A stretch of DNA of 64,000 nucleotides from an uncultured Bacilli bacterium. GTDB taxonomy: Bacteria > Bacillota_I > Bacilli_A > RF39 > UBA660. The position numbers were made by a program, and so were the translations under genes. The notes beneath the pieces were generated by a model. The model searched no databases and was not told where the DNA came from. It worked only from the letters and a program-made list of their open reading frames with translations. The stretch lies in NCBI GenBank assembly GCA_934167485.1, contig CAKPKL010000002.1:84194-148193 (forward strand), written 5' to 3'. This document shows, one piece after another, positions 26,732-35,850 of this stretch (the stretch's first letter is position 1; each line of letters starts with the position of its first letter).

Positions 26732-27291
26732 ATAATCTCTCCTATATCATCGTTATTTATTAAATGAGCATTAGCATCATCTAAATCTAAATGCATTTCA
26801 AAAAATGATTCCTCACTTACTTTTAAATATACATTACAAATTATTCCACCTTTTTCTCCAGGTAATTTTACATTAACAGTCTTCTTACCTTCAAAACCAT
26901 AGGCACTCATTTGATCTGGTCTAATATGTATATGTCTAGTTGGAATTATACAACCATATTGTATATCTATACCACCCTTAGGCCCTATTATTGTTATAGG
27001 ACTGCTCCCTATTAAATCTCCTGAATTTCTAACTGGTGGGTTTATCCCTAAATTATGAGCATCTGTTTTACTTATTTCAACTTGTGTATAATCTCTAATT
27101 GGTCCTAAAACTCTAACATGTTCTATAATTGATTTATCCGTTTTAATAGTTACTAAAGCATTTGAAGCAAATTGTCCAGGTTGTTTCAAATCACTCTTTT
27201 TTTCTAATTTATAATCCTTACCAAATAAGATTTCTAAATGTTCTTGTGTTAGATGAACATGTCTTGCCGATACTCCTATACTAACTTTCAT
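26728..27291 (-). CDS. pduL: PduL-type phosphate acyltransferase
   Basis: A 187-residue protein with the two PduL half-domains: VSIGVSARHVHLTQEHLEIL at the start and IIPTRHIHIRPDQM later, each providing His zinc ligands. It exchanges acyl-CoA and acyl phosphate; without a microcompartment gene set nearby it is likely the housekeeping phosphotransacetylase for acetate formation. No microcompartment targeting extension is seen. The next gene starts within its stop region. Confidence 0.95.
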   Translation of the reverse strand: MKVSIGVSARHVHLTQEHLEILFGKDYKLEKKSDLKQPGQFASNALVTIKTDKSIIEHVRVLGPIRDYTQVEISKTDAHNLGINPPVRNSGDLIGSSPITIIGPKGGIDIQYGCIIPTRHIHIRPDQMSAYGFEGKKTVNVKLPGEKGGIICNVYLKVSEESFFEMHLDLDDANAHLINNDDIGEII

Positions 27292-27306
27292 ATTATCACC
27301 AAGATA

Positions 27307-27315
27307 ATTATAGCA
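27307..27315 (-). promoter_or_regulatory. pduL promoter, extended -10
   Basis: TGCTATAAT on the minus strand about 16 bases before the ATG; GGTGAT is the ribosome binding site. Confidence 0.6.
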
Positions 27316-27360
27316 TATTTCTAAATTTTTTGAAATATATTTTAAAGAAAGGATGATTTT

Positions 27361-27720
27361 ATGAATAACAATTATATGAATAATAGTAAATTTCCAGGTA
27401 CACCTTTATATTCTAATGGTATGCCTACTCCAAATCAATCAAGTGTTCAGGAATATATACCTGATGAACAATCTTATATAGAAAATATTTTAAGAGTTAA
27501 CAAAGGTAAAAAAGTGTCTGTTTATCAATCTTTTGCTGATTCTAAAGATTGGAGTGATAAAGTATTCACCGGTATTATAGAACAATCTGGTAGAGATCAT
27601 ATTATTTTAAGTGATCCTACTACTGGTGAGTGGTATTTATTATTGATGATATATGTAGATTATATTAAATTTGATGAAGAAATCAATACTGTTCAACAAT
27701 TTTATCCATCTAAAGGTTAA
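27361..27720 (+). CDS. gerQ: Spore coat protein GerQ
   Basis: A 119-residue protein with a Pro/Asn-rich N-terminus and the GerQ core YIENILRVNKGKKVSVYQSF, DKVFTGIIEQSGRDHIILSD and GEWYLLLMIYVDYI. GerQ is a coat protein cross-linked by transglutaminase and needed to place the cortex lytic enzyme CwlJ. It supports endospore formation. AGAAAGGATG precedes the ATG. No clear mother-cell promoter could be assigned. Confidence 0.93.
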   Translation: MNNNYMNNSKFPGTPLYSNGMPTPNQSSVQEYIPDEQSYIENILRVNKGKKVSVYQSFADSKDWSDKVFTGIIEQSGRDHIILSDPTTGEWYLLLMIYVDYIKFDEEINTVQQFYPSKG

Positions 27721-27726
27721 AAAGTA

Positions 27727-27755
27727 TTGATAAGAAATTAAAAATTTGTTATAAT
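27727..27755 (+). promoter_or_regulatory. Promoter of the LemA-like gene
   Basis: TTGATA (27727-27732), 17 bases, TATAAT (27750-27755). Confidence 0.75.
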
Positions 27756-27778
27756 TGTCTATAGATAAGGTGATATGT

Positions 27779-28321
27779 ATGAGTACTATTATGGTAACAC
27801 TATCAGTAATAATTGTAGTATGTTTGATACTAATAGTATTAATATCTATTTATAATCGTTATCAAGATTATATAATTAGAATTAATGAAGCTGATGTTAA
27901 TATAGATGCAGTATTAAGAAAAAGATTTGATCTTTTAAACAAATCAATAGGTATAATAAATGCTAATATTGAAACGGAAGAGCCAATATTACAAATGATA
28001 GAAAATTTAAGATCTAAAAAACTTACTAATTTTGAATTAGATAGAAATTTGTATGATGCAATTAATGAATTTCATACTTTAAAAGAAAAATATAATAAAT
28101 TACAAAATTGTAAAGAATTTATTAAAATTGAAATTAATCTTATTGAGTCAGAATCTGAGATAGTTGGATTAAGAAAATATTATAATGATATTATTACTGA
28201 TTATAATAAATTAGTTAAATCTTTTCCTACTAATTTAATAGCATTGTTAAAAGGTTATAAAGCTCGTGATTACTTTGACGGAAATAATGTAGATGAAAAA
28301 AAAGGAACTGTAAAATTATAG
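27779..28321 (+). CDS. LemA family protein
   Basis: A 180-residue protein with an N-terminal membrane helix (TLSVIIVVCLILIVLISIYN) and a helical body typical of LemA: IRINEADVNIDAVLRKRFDL, LRKYYNDIITDYNKLVKSFP. It would be anchored with its helical domain outside. Function unknown. The start at 27779 fits AAGGTGAT; an earlier TTG at 27755 overlaps the promoter -10 and is rejected. Confidence 0.88.
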   Translation: MSTIMVTLSVIIVVCLILIVLISIYNRYQDYIIRINEADVNIDAVLRKRFDLLNKSIGIINANIETEEPILQMIENLRSKKLTNFELDRNLYDAINEFHTLKEKYNKLQNCKEFIKIEINLIESESEIVGLRKYYNDIITDYNKLVKSFPTNLIALLKGYKARDYFDGNNVDEKKGTVKL

Positions 28322-28331
28322 TTCCTTTTAT
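28299..28331. terminator. Bidirectional terminator
   Basis: Stem AAAGGAACT/AGTTCCTTT with A- and T-runs lies between the convergent LemA-like and divIC-like genes and overlaps both stop regions. Confidence 0.82.
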
Positions 28332-28756
28332 TTTTTCTTTTTACCTTTAGATAATATATATATAAATATTAAAAATACAAGTACACATAGTCCTATTATT
28401 AAATAATTTTTATTTATTGTTGTATTAATTGTATCAATTTTTTCTGTCGTTTGTGAATATTCTTCACCCATTTGTATAATATATTCGCCTGATTTAGAAT
28501 ATAAGTAATTTTCTCTTGCATAATTAGCTAAATATTCTGGATCATTTAATTTTTCTATATCTATTTTTAATTGTTCAGCTTCTTCTTGTAATTTTACATA
28601 TTTTTCTTCTAATTGTTTTTTTTCAACTGTCAATTCATAAATTGTGTAAATATTATATAATAAGCTAAACGAAAAATACACTATTATTATTAAACAAATA
28701 GGCCCAAAACAACTAAGTCTTCTTTTAGATACTTTGGGAACTCTTCTCTTAGACAT
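28328..28756 (-). CDS. Septum formation initiator (DivIC/FtsB-like) with extra membrane helix
   Basis: A 142-residue protein: basic N-terminus, a membrane helix (about 17-40), a coiled coil with leucine repeats (EKKQLEEKYVKLQEEAEQLK), the DivIC/FtsL-type end DPEYLANYARENYLYSKSGEYI, and then a second hydrophobic segment (about 113-135) before a Lys-rich tail. DivIC normally has one membrane helix, so the C-terminal one is odd. The order yabP-yabQ-divIC is the same as in B. subtilis, which supports the call. Confidence 0.85.
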   Translation of the reverse strand: MSKRRVPKVSKRRLSCFGPICLIIIVYFSFSLLYNIYTIYELTVEKKQLEEKYVKLQEEAEQLKIDIEKLNDPEYLANYARENYLYSKSGEYIIQMGEEYSQTTEKIDTINTTINKNYLIIGLCVLVFLIFIYILSKGKKKK

Positions 28757-28777
28757 ACTATCACCATATAAAGTATA

Positions 28778-29065
28778 TCATTTTTTATTAGTATTTGCAA
28801 TTAACTTTATAATTATATCATAAGTAAAAAATCCAAATATTATATTTAATATTGAGTATATATGAAATATGGCATTACCTATACTTTTTATTCCTATAAA
28901 ATATACTAAAGTCATAAAAGAAATCAAAAGAAAAGAAAATATTAGTTTTAAGATTTCATTATATTTACATATTTTTTTATTAAACCAATCTAAAATTACA
29001 GAAAAGAAAAATCCAAATGAGAAGGAAAATATTATCAATTTAAGTTGTAAAGATAACTCTATCAT
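28778..29065 (-). CDS. yabQ: Spore cortex biosynthesis protein YabQ
   Basis: A 95-residue membrane protein with three hydrophobic segments and the YabQ-like pattern FFSVILDWFNKKICKYN and ILNIIFGFFTYDIIIKL. YabQ is needed for spore cortex formation. Shorter than some homologues, but placement between yabP and divIC makes the call firm. It overlaps yabP by four bases. Confidence 0.85.
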   Translation of the reverse strand: MIELSLQLKLIIFSFSFGFFFSVILDWFNKKICKYNEILKLIFSFLLISFMTLVYFIGIKSIGNAIFHIYSILNIIFGFFTYDIIIKLIANTNKK

Positions 29066-29346
29066 TTAAATAATTTAGAAAAAACGCTTTCTGATTTTTC
29101 TGCTTTTTTAGAGTTTTCTAAATAATTTAAACTATCAATCTTTCCTTTTATTGATACATCTCCCTGAAATGTATCTAGTTTAATTATTTCTAAATTTGAA
29201 CCTTTTATTAATATAAAGCCCATATTAGTTTCTAATAAAAATTCATTTTCATCAAAGTTTTCTATTTTTTTTACCCCTGTAATTGCTATACTCTTTCTTT
29301 GATTAATACTTATATTATGGTTATTAGTTACTATATCCTTGTCCAT
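29062..29346 (-). CDS. yabP: Sporulation protein YabP
   Basis: A 94-residue beta-rich protein of the YabP/YqfC family, with NHNISINQRKSIAITGVKKI and LIKGSNLEIIKLDTFQGDVS. It acts in the mother cell membrane during spore formation together with YabQ. GGTGATGAT precedes the ATG. A sigma-E promoter is expected; nothing convincing was found in the 60 bases upstream. Confidence 0.9.
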   Translation of the reverse strand: MDKDIVTNNHNISINQRKSIAITGVKKIENFDENEFLLETNMGFILIKGSNLEIIKLDTFQGDVSIKGKIDSLNYLENSKKAEKSESVFSKLFK

Positions 29347-29385
29347 ATCATCACCTAATAAATATTATTCAAAAGAAAAATATAT

Positions 29386-29408
29386 ATGAAAAAAACTCTT
29401 GACGAGTT

Positions 29409-29410
<2 letters not shown>
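29386..29410 (-). terminator. spoVG terminator
   Basis: Stem AAAACTC/GAGTTTT (29392-29398 with 29404-29410) followed by a T-run on the minus strand; it touches the spoVG stop. Confidence 0.75.
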
Positions 29411-29660
<250 letters not shown>

Positions 29661-29695
29661 AAAAGCATCTCCTTCCGTTATCATCTCACACTTTT

Positions 29696-29724
29696 AGTAT
29701 ATAATAAATTGGTAAAAATTGCAA
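29696..29724 (-). promoter_or_regulatory. spoVG promoter
   Basis: TTGCAA (29719-29724), 17 bases, TATACT (29696-29701), about 36 bases before the start. It looks like sigma-A; in B. subtilis spoVG uses sigma-H. Confidence 0.65.
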
Positions 29725-29727
29725 TAT

Positions 29728-30171
29728 TTATATACGATTTTTTAATGTTTTATCTATTTCTCTTTTTATATCTTTTTCTTTTAAAGATTCTCTTTTATCA
29801 TAATTTTTTTTACCTTTAGCAACACCTAATAATATCTTAGCTTTATTACCTTTAAAATATAGTTTAACAGGTACTAATGTATAACCACTTACTTCAACTT
29901 TATCTCTTAACTTTAATATTTCTTTTTTATTTAATAACAGTTTTCTAGTTCTTCTTTCGTCATGATTAAATATACTGGCATCATCATATTTACTTATATA
30001 CATATTAAGTAAATAAACTTCACCATTTTTTATTATCGCATAACAGTCTTTTAAATTAGCAAGTCCACTTCTTATAGATTTAATTTCAGTACCTTTAAGT
30101 ACTATACCACATTCAATTTCTTCTTCTATATAATAATCAAAATATGCTTTTTTATTTTTTATCTCAATCAT
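29728..30171 (-). CDS. smpB: SsrA-binding protein SmpB
   Basis: A 147-residue protein with KAYFDYYIEEEIECGIVLKG, GTEIKSIRSG and the C-terminal GVAKGKKNYDKRESLKEKDI, all typical of SmpB. It binds tmRNA in ribosome rescue. Its start overlaps the upstream capA-like gene by eight bases. No tmRNA gene is visible in the window. Confidence 0.97.
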   Translation of the reverse strand: MIEIKNKKAYFDYYIEEEIECGIVLKGTEIKSIRSGLANLKDCYAIIKNGEVYLLNMYISKYDDASIFNHDERRTRKLLLNKKEILKLRDKVEVSGYTLVPVKLYFKGNKAKILLGVAKGKKNYDKRESLKEKDIKREIDKTLKNRI

Positions 30172-31309
30172 AATTTACCTCTGCTGTTACTATATCAAGA
30201 TATTGTTGCTCTAAAGATTTATAGTTAGGTAAAATATCCTCTGTTAAGTTTGAAAAAGGTATTACCTTATAATTTCTATAATTAGCTGTACAATAAGTAT
30301 ATAATAGTTTATAATCTACATTTTCAAAAGTAACTTTAGAATCCTTGACAACTATATCCATACCTACCATAAGTCCTATTATTTTATCTATTCCAAGAGG
30401 ACTTTGACCTGATATAAAATTACCTAAAGAATATATTACTAGAGTATCACCTACATAATCTACTGGCATTATAACATGTGGATGTGAACCTATTATCAAA
30501 TTTACACCTAAACTTGATAAATACTGAGCTTCTCTTTTTTGAGTTTCTGTAGGAACATGTGTGTATTCTTCTCCCCAATGCATTGACACTATTATTACAT
30601 CTACTTTATCCTTTATTTTATCTATATCAGCTTTTGCTTGTTCATCTGAATATACATTTACTAAATAATCTTTTCCTGATGGCATAGTAAGTCCATTTGT
30701 CATATCAGTATAAGCTAAAAATGCATACTTTATTCCATTTTGTTCATATACTTTTATTTTACTTTCACGATCCTCAAAAGAATCATTTTGACCACTTACA
30801 ACTACATTTTTATCTCTCCAAAAATTAACCGAATTAAGTACCCCTACTTCATTCATATCAAGGCTATGATTATTAGCAAGACTAACCATATTAAAACCTA
30901 TATCAAGAAGATTAAGAGCTATTTCATCAGGTGAATTAAATCTAGGATAGTGTTGCACCCCTAAATCTTTACCACCTATTATTGTTTCTTGATTATAGTA
31001 TTTTAAATCATAATCTTTTATTAATGGAGCTACATCTGTAAACATTTTACTGAAATCATAATTATTATTTCCAAGTGAAGCATCGGTATATACAGCGCCA
31101 TGTATTAAAGCATCTCCAACTGCTACTAAAGACATTCTTTTTTCTTTTGGTAAATCTTCTTTTATATCTAGTTTATTATCTTTTGGTTTATTATTAGATT
31201 TTGATAATTTATTGGAATATATTATTCCACCTGTAATAAGACCTATTAATAATACAAATATTATTATTGTTAAAATTACTTTTCCTTTCTTTACTCTTCT
31301 TTTTTTCAT
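30164..31309 (-). CDS. CapA-family metallophosphatase-like membrane protein (copy 2)
   Basis: A 381-residue protein with an N-terminal membrane helix (about 10-30) and a CapA/PgsA-type calcineurin-like domain: MSLVAVGDALIHGAVY, NQETIIGG, NNHSLDMNE, VSMHWGEEY and IIGSHPHVIMP, the expected metal-binding residues. CapA proteins act in poly-gamma-glutamate or capsule export, but many Firmicute members have unknown roles. The start at 31309 follows GGAGGTTAGT. It lies two bases after a paralog with about half identical residues. Confidence 0.88.
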   Translation of the reverse strand: MKKRRVKKGKVILTIIIFVLLIGLITGGIIYSNKLSKSNNKPKDNKLDIKEDLPKEKRMSLVAVGDALIHGAVYTDASLGNNNYDFSKMFTDVAPLIKDYDLKYYNQETIIGGKDLGVQHYPRFNSPDEIALNLLDIGFNMVSLANNHSLDMNEVGVLNSVNFWRDKNVVVSGQNDSFEDRESKIKVYEQNGIKYAFLAYTDMTNGLTMPSGKDYLVNVYSDEQAKADIDKIKDKVDVIIVSMHWGEEYTHVPTETQKREAQYLSSLGVNLIIGSHPHVIMPVDYVGDTLVIYSLGNFISGQSPLGIDKIIGLMVGMDIVVKDSKVTFENVDYKLLYTYCTANYRNYKVIPFSNLTEDILPNYKSLEQQYLDIVTAEVNYD

Positions 31310-31310
31310 A

Positions 31311-32429
31311 CTAACCTCCATTTACTATTGACATATATTCTTGCTCTACACTTTTATAATTATTAAGTAAATTATCATTTAATTTTGAAAATGGTATTAC
31401 TTTAAAATTTGTACTATTTTCTGCATAAGCAAGTATTAATTCTTTATATAAGTTATCAATTGTTACTTTTTTATTCTCATCTACAGTTATATTCATACCT
31501 ACAATAAGACCAATACCTTGATTAAGTCCTATAGATAATTGATTAGATATAAAATTACCTAAAGAATATATTACTAGAGTATCATTAATTTGAGTTATAG
31601 GTTGTACTACATGTGGGTGTGAACCCAATATAATATTTACACCCAAACTTGATAAATACTGTGCTATTTCTTTTTCTTCATTAGTAGGTGTATTTGTATA
31701 TTCTTCTCCCCAATGCATTGATACTATTATTACATCTACTTTATCCTTTATTTTATCTATATCTTCTTTTACTTGTTCATCTGAATACATATTTACTAAA
31801 TAACTATTAGGTAATCTATTTCCATTTAAACTAGTTGTATAAGCTAAAAATGCATACTTTATTCCATTTTGTTCATATACCTTTATATCATTTCTCTCTT
31901 CCATACTTGAATATGATCCTGCAGTTATAACATTTTTTGTTTTCCAAAAGCTATTAGAATATAATATAGCATTCTCTCCTTTATCCATTGAGTGATTATT
32001 AGCCAAACTTATTAAATTAAAACCTAAATTTACTATTTCATCCCCTATTTCATCTGGAGAATTAAAACTAGGATAACCACTTATACCTAAAGTTTCTCCA
32101 CCTATAGTAGATTCTTGATTACAATATTTTAAATCATATTTTTTTATTATAGGTTCTACTTCAGTAAACATTTTATGAAAATTATAAGAATCCCCTTCTA
32201 TTGCATCTTTATATACACTTTCATGTATCAAAACATCTCCAACGGCTATCAAAGACATTGTTTTACTTTTTTTAGTAATAGGCTCTTCTACATTGTTATT
32301 TACTTTATTATCATCTATTTTATTAGAATTATTTTTATTTAAGTTATTAAACACTATTAATATAAATATTATAAATACTATACTAATAAAAAAAACAATA
32401 ACACTTTTTTTTAATTTTCTCTTCTTCAT
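31311..32429 (-). CDS. CapA-family metallophosphatase-like membrane protein (copy 1)
   Basis: A 372-residue paralog of the next gene with the same motif series: MSLIAVGDVLIHESVY, NQESTIGG, NNHSMDKGE, VSMHWGEEY, ILGSHPHVVQP. N-terminal membrane helix near residues 10-28, then an Asn-rich linker. Tandem duplication is clear from shared blocks such as KVYEQNGIKYAFLAYT. Role in surface polymer handling is inferred from the family. Confidence 0.88.
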   Translation of the reverse strand: MKKRKLKKSVIVFFISIVFIIFILIVFNNLNKNNSNKIDDNKVNNNVEEPITKKSKTMSLIAVGDVLIHESVYKDAIEGDSYNFHKMFTEVEPIIKKYDLKYCNQESTIGGETLGISGYPSFNSPDEIGDEIVNLGFNLISLANNHSMDKGENAILYSNSFWKTKNVITAGSYSSMEERNDIKVYEQNGIKYAFLAYTTSLNGNRLPNSYLVNMYSDEQVKEDIDKIKDKVDVIIVSMHWGEEYTNTPTNEEKEIAQYLSSLGVNIILGSHPHVVQPITQINDTLVIYSLGNFISNQLSIGLNQGIGLIVGMNITVDENKKVTIDNLYKELILAYAENSTNFKVIPFSKLNDNLLNNYKSVEQEYMSIVNGG

Positions 32430-32451
32430 CCTACCACCTATATTAATTATA

Positions 32452-32481
32452 AACTAAAAAAGAGATAAAGTCTATCTCTTT
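32452..32481 (-). terminator. rnr terminator
   Basis: Stem AAAGAGATA/TATCTCTTT (32459-32467 with 32473-32481) includes the end of rnr; a T-run follows on the minus strand. Confidence 0.8.
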
Positions 32482-34559
32482 ATTACAAAGTCTACAGTAT
32501 GATTTATTTTACTTGCTGATTTTACTACTACTTTAACTTCATCGCCTAATCTATATCCTCTTTTATTCTTATTTCCTATAAGGGAGAATGTTGATTCATC
32601 GTATCTATAATAATCATCTGTTAAGTCATCAATTCTAATTAATCCCTCTATTTTATTTGGAAGTTCTATAAACATACCAAAACTCATAACACCTGACACT
32701 ATACCAGTATATTCTTCTCCTATATGTTTTTCCATATATTCTGCCATCTTCATATCATCTACTTCTCTTTCACAGTCAACAGAAGCACGTTCTCTTTCTG
32801 AAGTATGAGTTGCTAAAACTGGTAATTTTTGTTCCCAATATCTAATTGTATCAGAATTTATATTTTTATTAAATAAATATGTTCTAAGTAATCTATGTAC
32901 GGTTGTATCTGGATATCTTCTGATTGGTGATGTAAAGTGTGTATAACACTTACTAGCTAAACCAAAATGACCTATATTATTACTATCATAAACTGCTTTT
33001 TGCATACTCCTTAAAAGTAAACATGAAAGAATTGGATATTCTGGTACATCCTTTAATTCTTCTAACAATTCCTGCATTGATTTAGGGGTTATTTTTTTCA
33101 TTTTATGAACATTATATCCTAATATACTTATAAAATTAAGGAAATTATTTATTTTTTCTTCATTAGGTTCACCATGTACACGATAAATAAATGGATAATC
33201 TAAATAAGTGACATGACGCGCTACAGTCTCATTAGCAGCTATCATAAAGTCTTCAATTAATTTTTCACCAGTGCCACGTTCTCTTAATTTAACATCAATA
33301 GCTTCTCCTTTTTCATCAGTTATTATTTTAGCCTCATCTATATCAAAATCTATATATCCTTTTCTAATTTTATTTGCCCTTAAAATGCTAGCTAAATCAC
33401 TCATCATATTTAATTTTTCTACATAAGGTTCATAACCTTCTGGAACTATCGTTTTTTCTAATATACTATTTACTTTTTTATAAGTCATTTGTATATTTGA
33501 CTTTATAACACTCTCATAAATATCATAGTTAATTACTTCACCAGTAGAATCAATTTCCATAACACATGAAATTGCTAATCTATCTACATTTGGATTTAGA
33601 GAACAAATTCCATTAGATAATTGATGTGGTAACATAGGAATAACTGTATTAGCTAAATATACACTAGTACCTCTTTTATAAGCTTCTTCATCTAAAGGAG
33701 AATGTTCTTTTACATAATAACTTACATCAGCTATATGTACACCAAGTTCATAATTCCCATTAGACAATTTTTCAATAGATATAGCATCATCAATATCTTT
33801 AGTATCATCACCATCTATTGTAAATATTTGTTTTTCTCTTAAATCTACTCTACCTTCATATTCATTTTCTAAAACGTGATCTGGAATACTTTTTAATTGC
33901 TCTATAACTTCTTCTGGAAATTCATCTTCTATCTCATATTTAGCAGCTATACTAAGTATATCAACACCAGGATCATCAACATGTCCTAAAATCTTTATAA
34001 TAGCACCTTTATAAACATTATTTTCTATTTTATTAAGTAATCTAACTACTACCTTATGTCCACTTACTGCACCCAATGTACAATTCTCATCTACTATTAT
34101 ATCTAAATTTACCTTCTTATCATCCAAATCTACTTTACATTTATTATTCTTAAAATAAACTTTACCTACAAATTGTTTAGATTTTCTTTCTACAACTTTT
34201 ACTATTCTACCTTCTAATTTTAATCCTTTTTTAGAAGTAATTTCTACAATAACCTCATCATTATTAATAGCGCCATTTAAATTACTTTGTTCAACGAATA
34301 CATCGTCATCACCTTCTATATCAACAAAAGCATAACCTTTTCTGGTTGCTAAAAGCTTACCAACTCTAAGATTACTTTTATTAAATAACATATATTTATC
34401 TTTTTTTGTTCTATAAATTTTTAAATTGTTTTCTAATTCATTTAAAACTTTCAATAATTCTTTTAGATCTTCCACACTATTAAATCCTAATTTTTCCTCT
34501 ATTTCCGGTACAGTTAGGGCATCATTTTCGTTTAATATTTTAATAATTTTTTCTTCCAT
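32472..34559 (-). CDS. rnr: Ribonuclease R
   Basis: A 695-residue RNB-family exonuclease. N-terminal helix-turn-helix and cold-shock domains, then the RNB domain with DGDDTKDIDDAISIE (metal-binding Asp residues) and HFTSPIRRYPD, and a C-terminal S1 domain with GIVSGVMSFGMFIELPNKIEGL. It degrades structured RNA 3' to 5' and works with SmpB-tmRNA, encoded further along the same strand. Length is normal for the family. Confidence 0.97.
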   Translation of the reverse strand: MEEKIIKILNENDALTVPEIEEKLGFNSVEDLKELLKVLNELENNLKIYRTKKDKYMLFNKSNLRVGKLLATRKGYAFVDIEGDDDVFVEQSNLNGAINNDEVIVEITSKKGLKLEGRIVKVVERKSKQFVGKVYFKNNKCKVDLDDKKVNLDIIVDENCTLGAVSGHKVVVRLLNKIENNVYKGAIIKILGHVDDPGVDILSIAAKYEIEDEFPEEVIEQLKSIPDHVLENEYEGRVDLREKQIFTIDGDDTKDIDDAISIEKLSNGNYELGVHIADVSYYVKEHSPLDEEAYKRGTSVYLANTVIPMLPHQLSNGICSLNPNVDRLAISCVMEIDSTGEVINYDIYESVIKSNIQMTYKKVNSILEKTIVPEGYEPYVEKLNMMSDLASILRANKIRKGYIDFDIDEAKIITDEKGEAIDVKLRERGTGEKLIEDFMIAANETVARHVTYLDYPFIYRVHGEPNEEKINNFLNFISILGYNVHKMKKITPKSMQELLEELKDVPEYPILSCLLLRSMQKAVYDSNNIGHFGLASKCYTHFTSPIRRYPDTTVHRLLRTYLFNKNINSDTIRYWEQKLPVLATHTSERERASVDCEREVDDMKMAEYMEKHIGEEYTGIVSGVMSFGMFIELPNKIEGLIRIDDLTDDYYRYDESTFSLIGNKNKRGYRLGDEVKVVVKSASKINHTVDFVIKR

Positions 34560-34576
34560 ACATATCCTCCACTTAT

Positions 34577-34606
34577 ATTATAAAATATTTTATTCAAACA
34601 TTTCAA
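34577..34606 (-). promoter_or_regulatory. rnr promoter
   Basis: TTGAAA (34601-34606), 18 bases, TATAAT (34577-34582). Confidence 0.65.
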
Positions 34607-34649
34607 CTAAATACTTGTAAATAGTCTTGTTTATACAAAAAAAGTGTAA

Positions 34650-34687
34650 AGAAAAAGAGTTATAAAACTATTTTAAGTTTATAACTC
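34650..34687 (-). terminator. Terminator at the left end of the secretion region
   Basis: Stem GAGTTATAAA/TTTATAACTC (34657-34666 with 34678-34687) followed by TTTTTC on the minus strand; it overlaps the last codons of the gene ending at 34668. Confidence 0.78.
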
Positions 34688-35768
34688 CACAACCTTCTGC
34701 TACAAATCCAAATTTTTCTAGTACAAATACTATTATAAATGGTATTATGAATGCTAAAGCAGCTGCTATCAATCTCTTAGCAAATCTACCTTGTGCTTTT
34801 TTCATTTCATCATCTTTATCAGAAGCAATTGCTTTTATAAAATCAATTATTCCAAGTATTATTACTAGTACTGGTAATATATATTTTACAATGTTTAAAA
34901 TATTATTTATCCATCCTATTAAATTTTCAGAGAACCCGCAAGTGGCACTATAATCTTTTGTTTTTATGTATTGTTCTTTTAATACTTTCATTCTCTCAAT
35001 TGCATTTAAGCAACTATCTACACAACCATCATCAGAGCTTAAGCTTTGATTTTGCAAAATCGAATTACAAGTTTTTGTCATTATATTTGTATATTCTTCA
35101 ACTTTTGAAAGTGCTTTACTTTTACAAACTGCTACACTTGCATTTTTTTTATTAGAAGCACCATCTAAATAGTTGCCACATCCTAAATATTCTTTGTATG
35201 ACCTAGCAACATCTGAAAACATAGACGTAAATTTATCACATGATGATACTAAATTTTCCTTAGAAATATCCCCACCATTATAATTTGCAACTTCACATGA
35301 AACATAAGTAGTGCCCCAAAACCACTTATTCCAAAAGTTTTCACTGCTTGGATCAAATTCATTTGCTGTTACATCATCTATTGTTTGAGTATCTAAAGAA
35401 GAGGAAAATAAACCTACATATGTATCTTTCGTTAATTCATTAAATGCAGGCCCTGTCAATAACCCGAAAAATAATGAACCAACTATAGGCAAATTTCTTT
35501 TTTCTATGCTACAAACTGTTAATGTCTTCCAACAGTGTTGATCATCATTTAACATTGAAGGCTCTAAGAAATTACTAACACCAGAATATTTGCCCTCTAA
35601 ATCTTCTTTATTATATGTCATACTGACATTACCATTTTCATCTTTAGACGTATTTATTATTATATCTTGTCCATTATAGTTATATTTACATTCTCTAGCA
35701 CTTATCTCACCACTAAATATAAATATTGAAATAAGCACAAATAATACCATTAATAAACTTTTTTTCAT
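34668..35768 (-). CDS. Large secreted protein with T4SS-pilin-like C-terminal module
   Basis: A 366-residue protein with a signal peptide (first 23 residues), an exposed Cys-rich middle (about 24-270) and a C-terminal two-helix module (about 285-355): NNILNIVKYILPVLVIILG, loop ASDKDDEMKKAQGRFAKRL, second helix, and a CG end. The module matches the small pilins at 50138-53017, though it lacks their C-x-x-C-F motif. It may be a tip or adaptor pilin of the secretion machine. Own promoter and terminator. Confidence 0.75.
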   Translation of the reverse strand: MKKSLLMVLFVLISIFIFSGEISARECKYNYNGQDIIINTSKDENGNVSMTYNKEDLEGKYSGVSNFLEPSMLNDDQHCWKTLTVCSIEKRNLPIVGSLFFGLLTGPAFNELTKDTYVGLFSSSLDTQTIDDVTANEFDPSSENFWNKWFWGTTYVSCEVANYNGGDISKENLVSSCDKFTSMFSDVARSYKEYLGCGNYLDGASNKKNASVAVCKSKALSKVEEYTNIMTKTCNSILQNQSLSSDDGCVDSCLNAIERMKVLKEQYIKTKDYSATCGFSENLIGWINNILNIVKYILPVLVIILGIIDFIKAIASDKDDEMKKAQGRFAKRLIAAALAFIIPFIIVFVLEKFGFVAEGCGVINLK

Positions 35769-35797
35769 ATTTCCTCCATATATTTATATCTAAATTA

Positions 35798-35826
35798 ATT
35801 ATACAAAAAAAAACAAATAAAGTAAA
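35798..35826 (-). promoter_or_regulatory. Promoter of the large pilin-like gene
   Basis: TTTACT (35821-35826), 17 bases including nine T, TATAAT (35798-35803). The -35 lies inside the hairpin that terminates the upstream gene. Confidence 0.6.
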
Positions 35827-35845
35827 CAATTTTACTATATTTGTT
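35804..35845 (-). terminator. Terminator of the YjdF-like gene
   Basis: Stem AACAAATA/TATTTGTT with an inner AGTAAA/TTTACT stem, followed by nine T on the minus strand. Confidence 0.75.
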
Positions 35846-35850
35846 AATAA

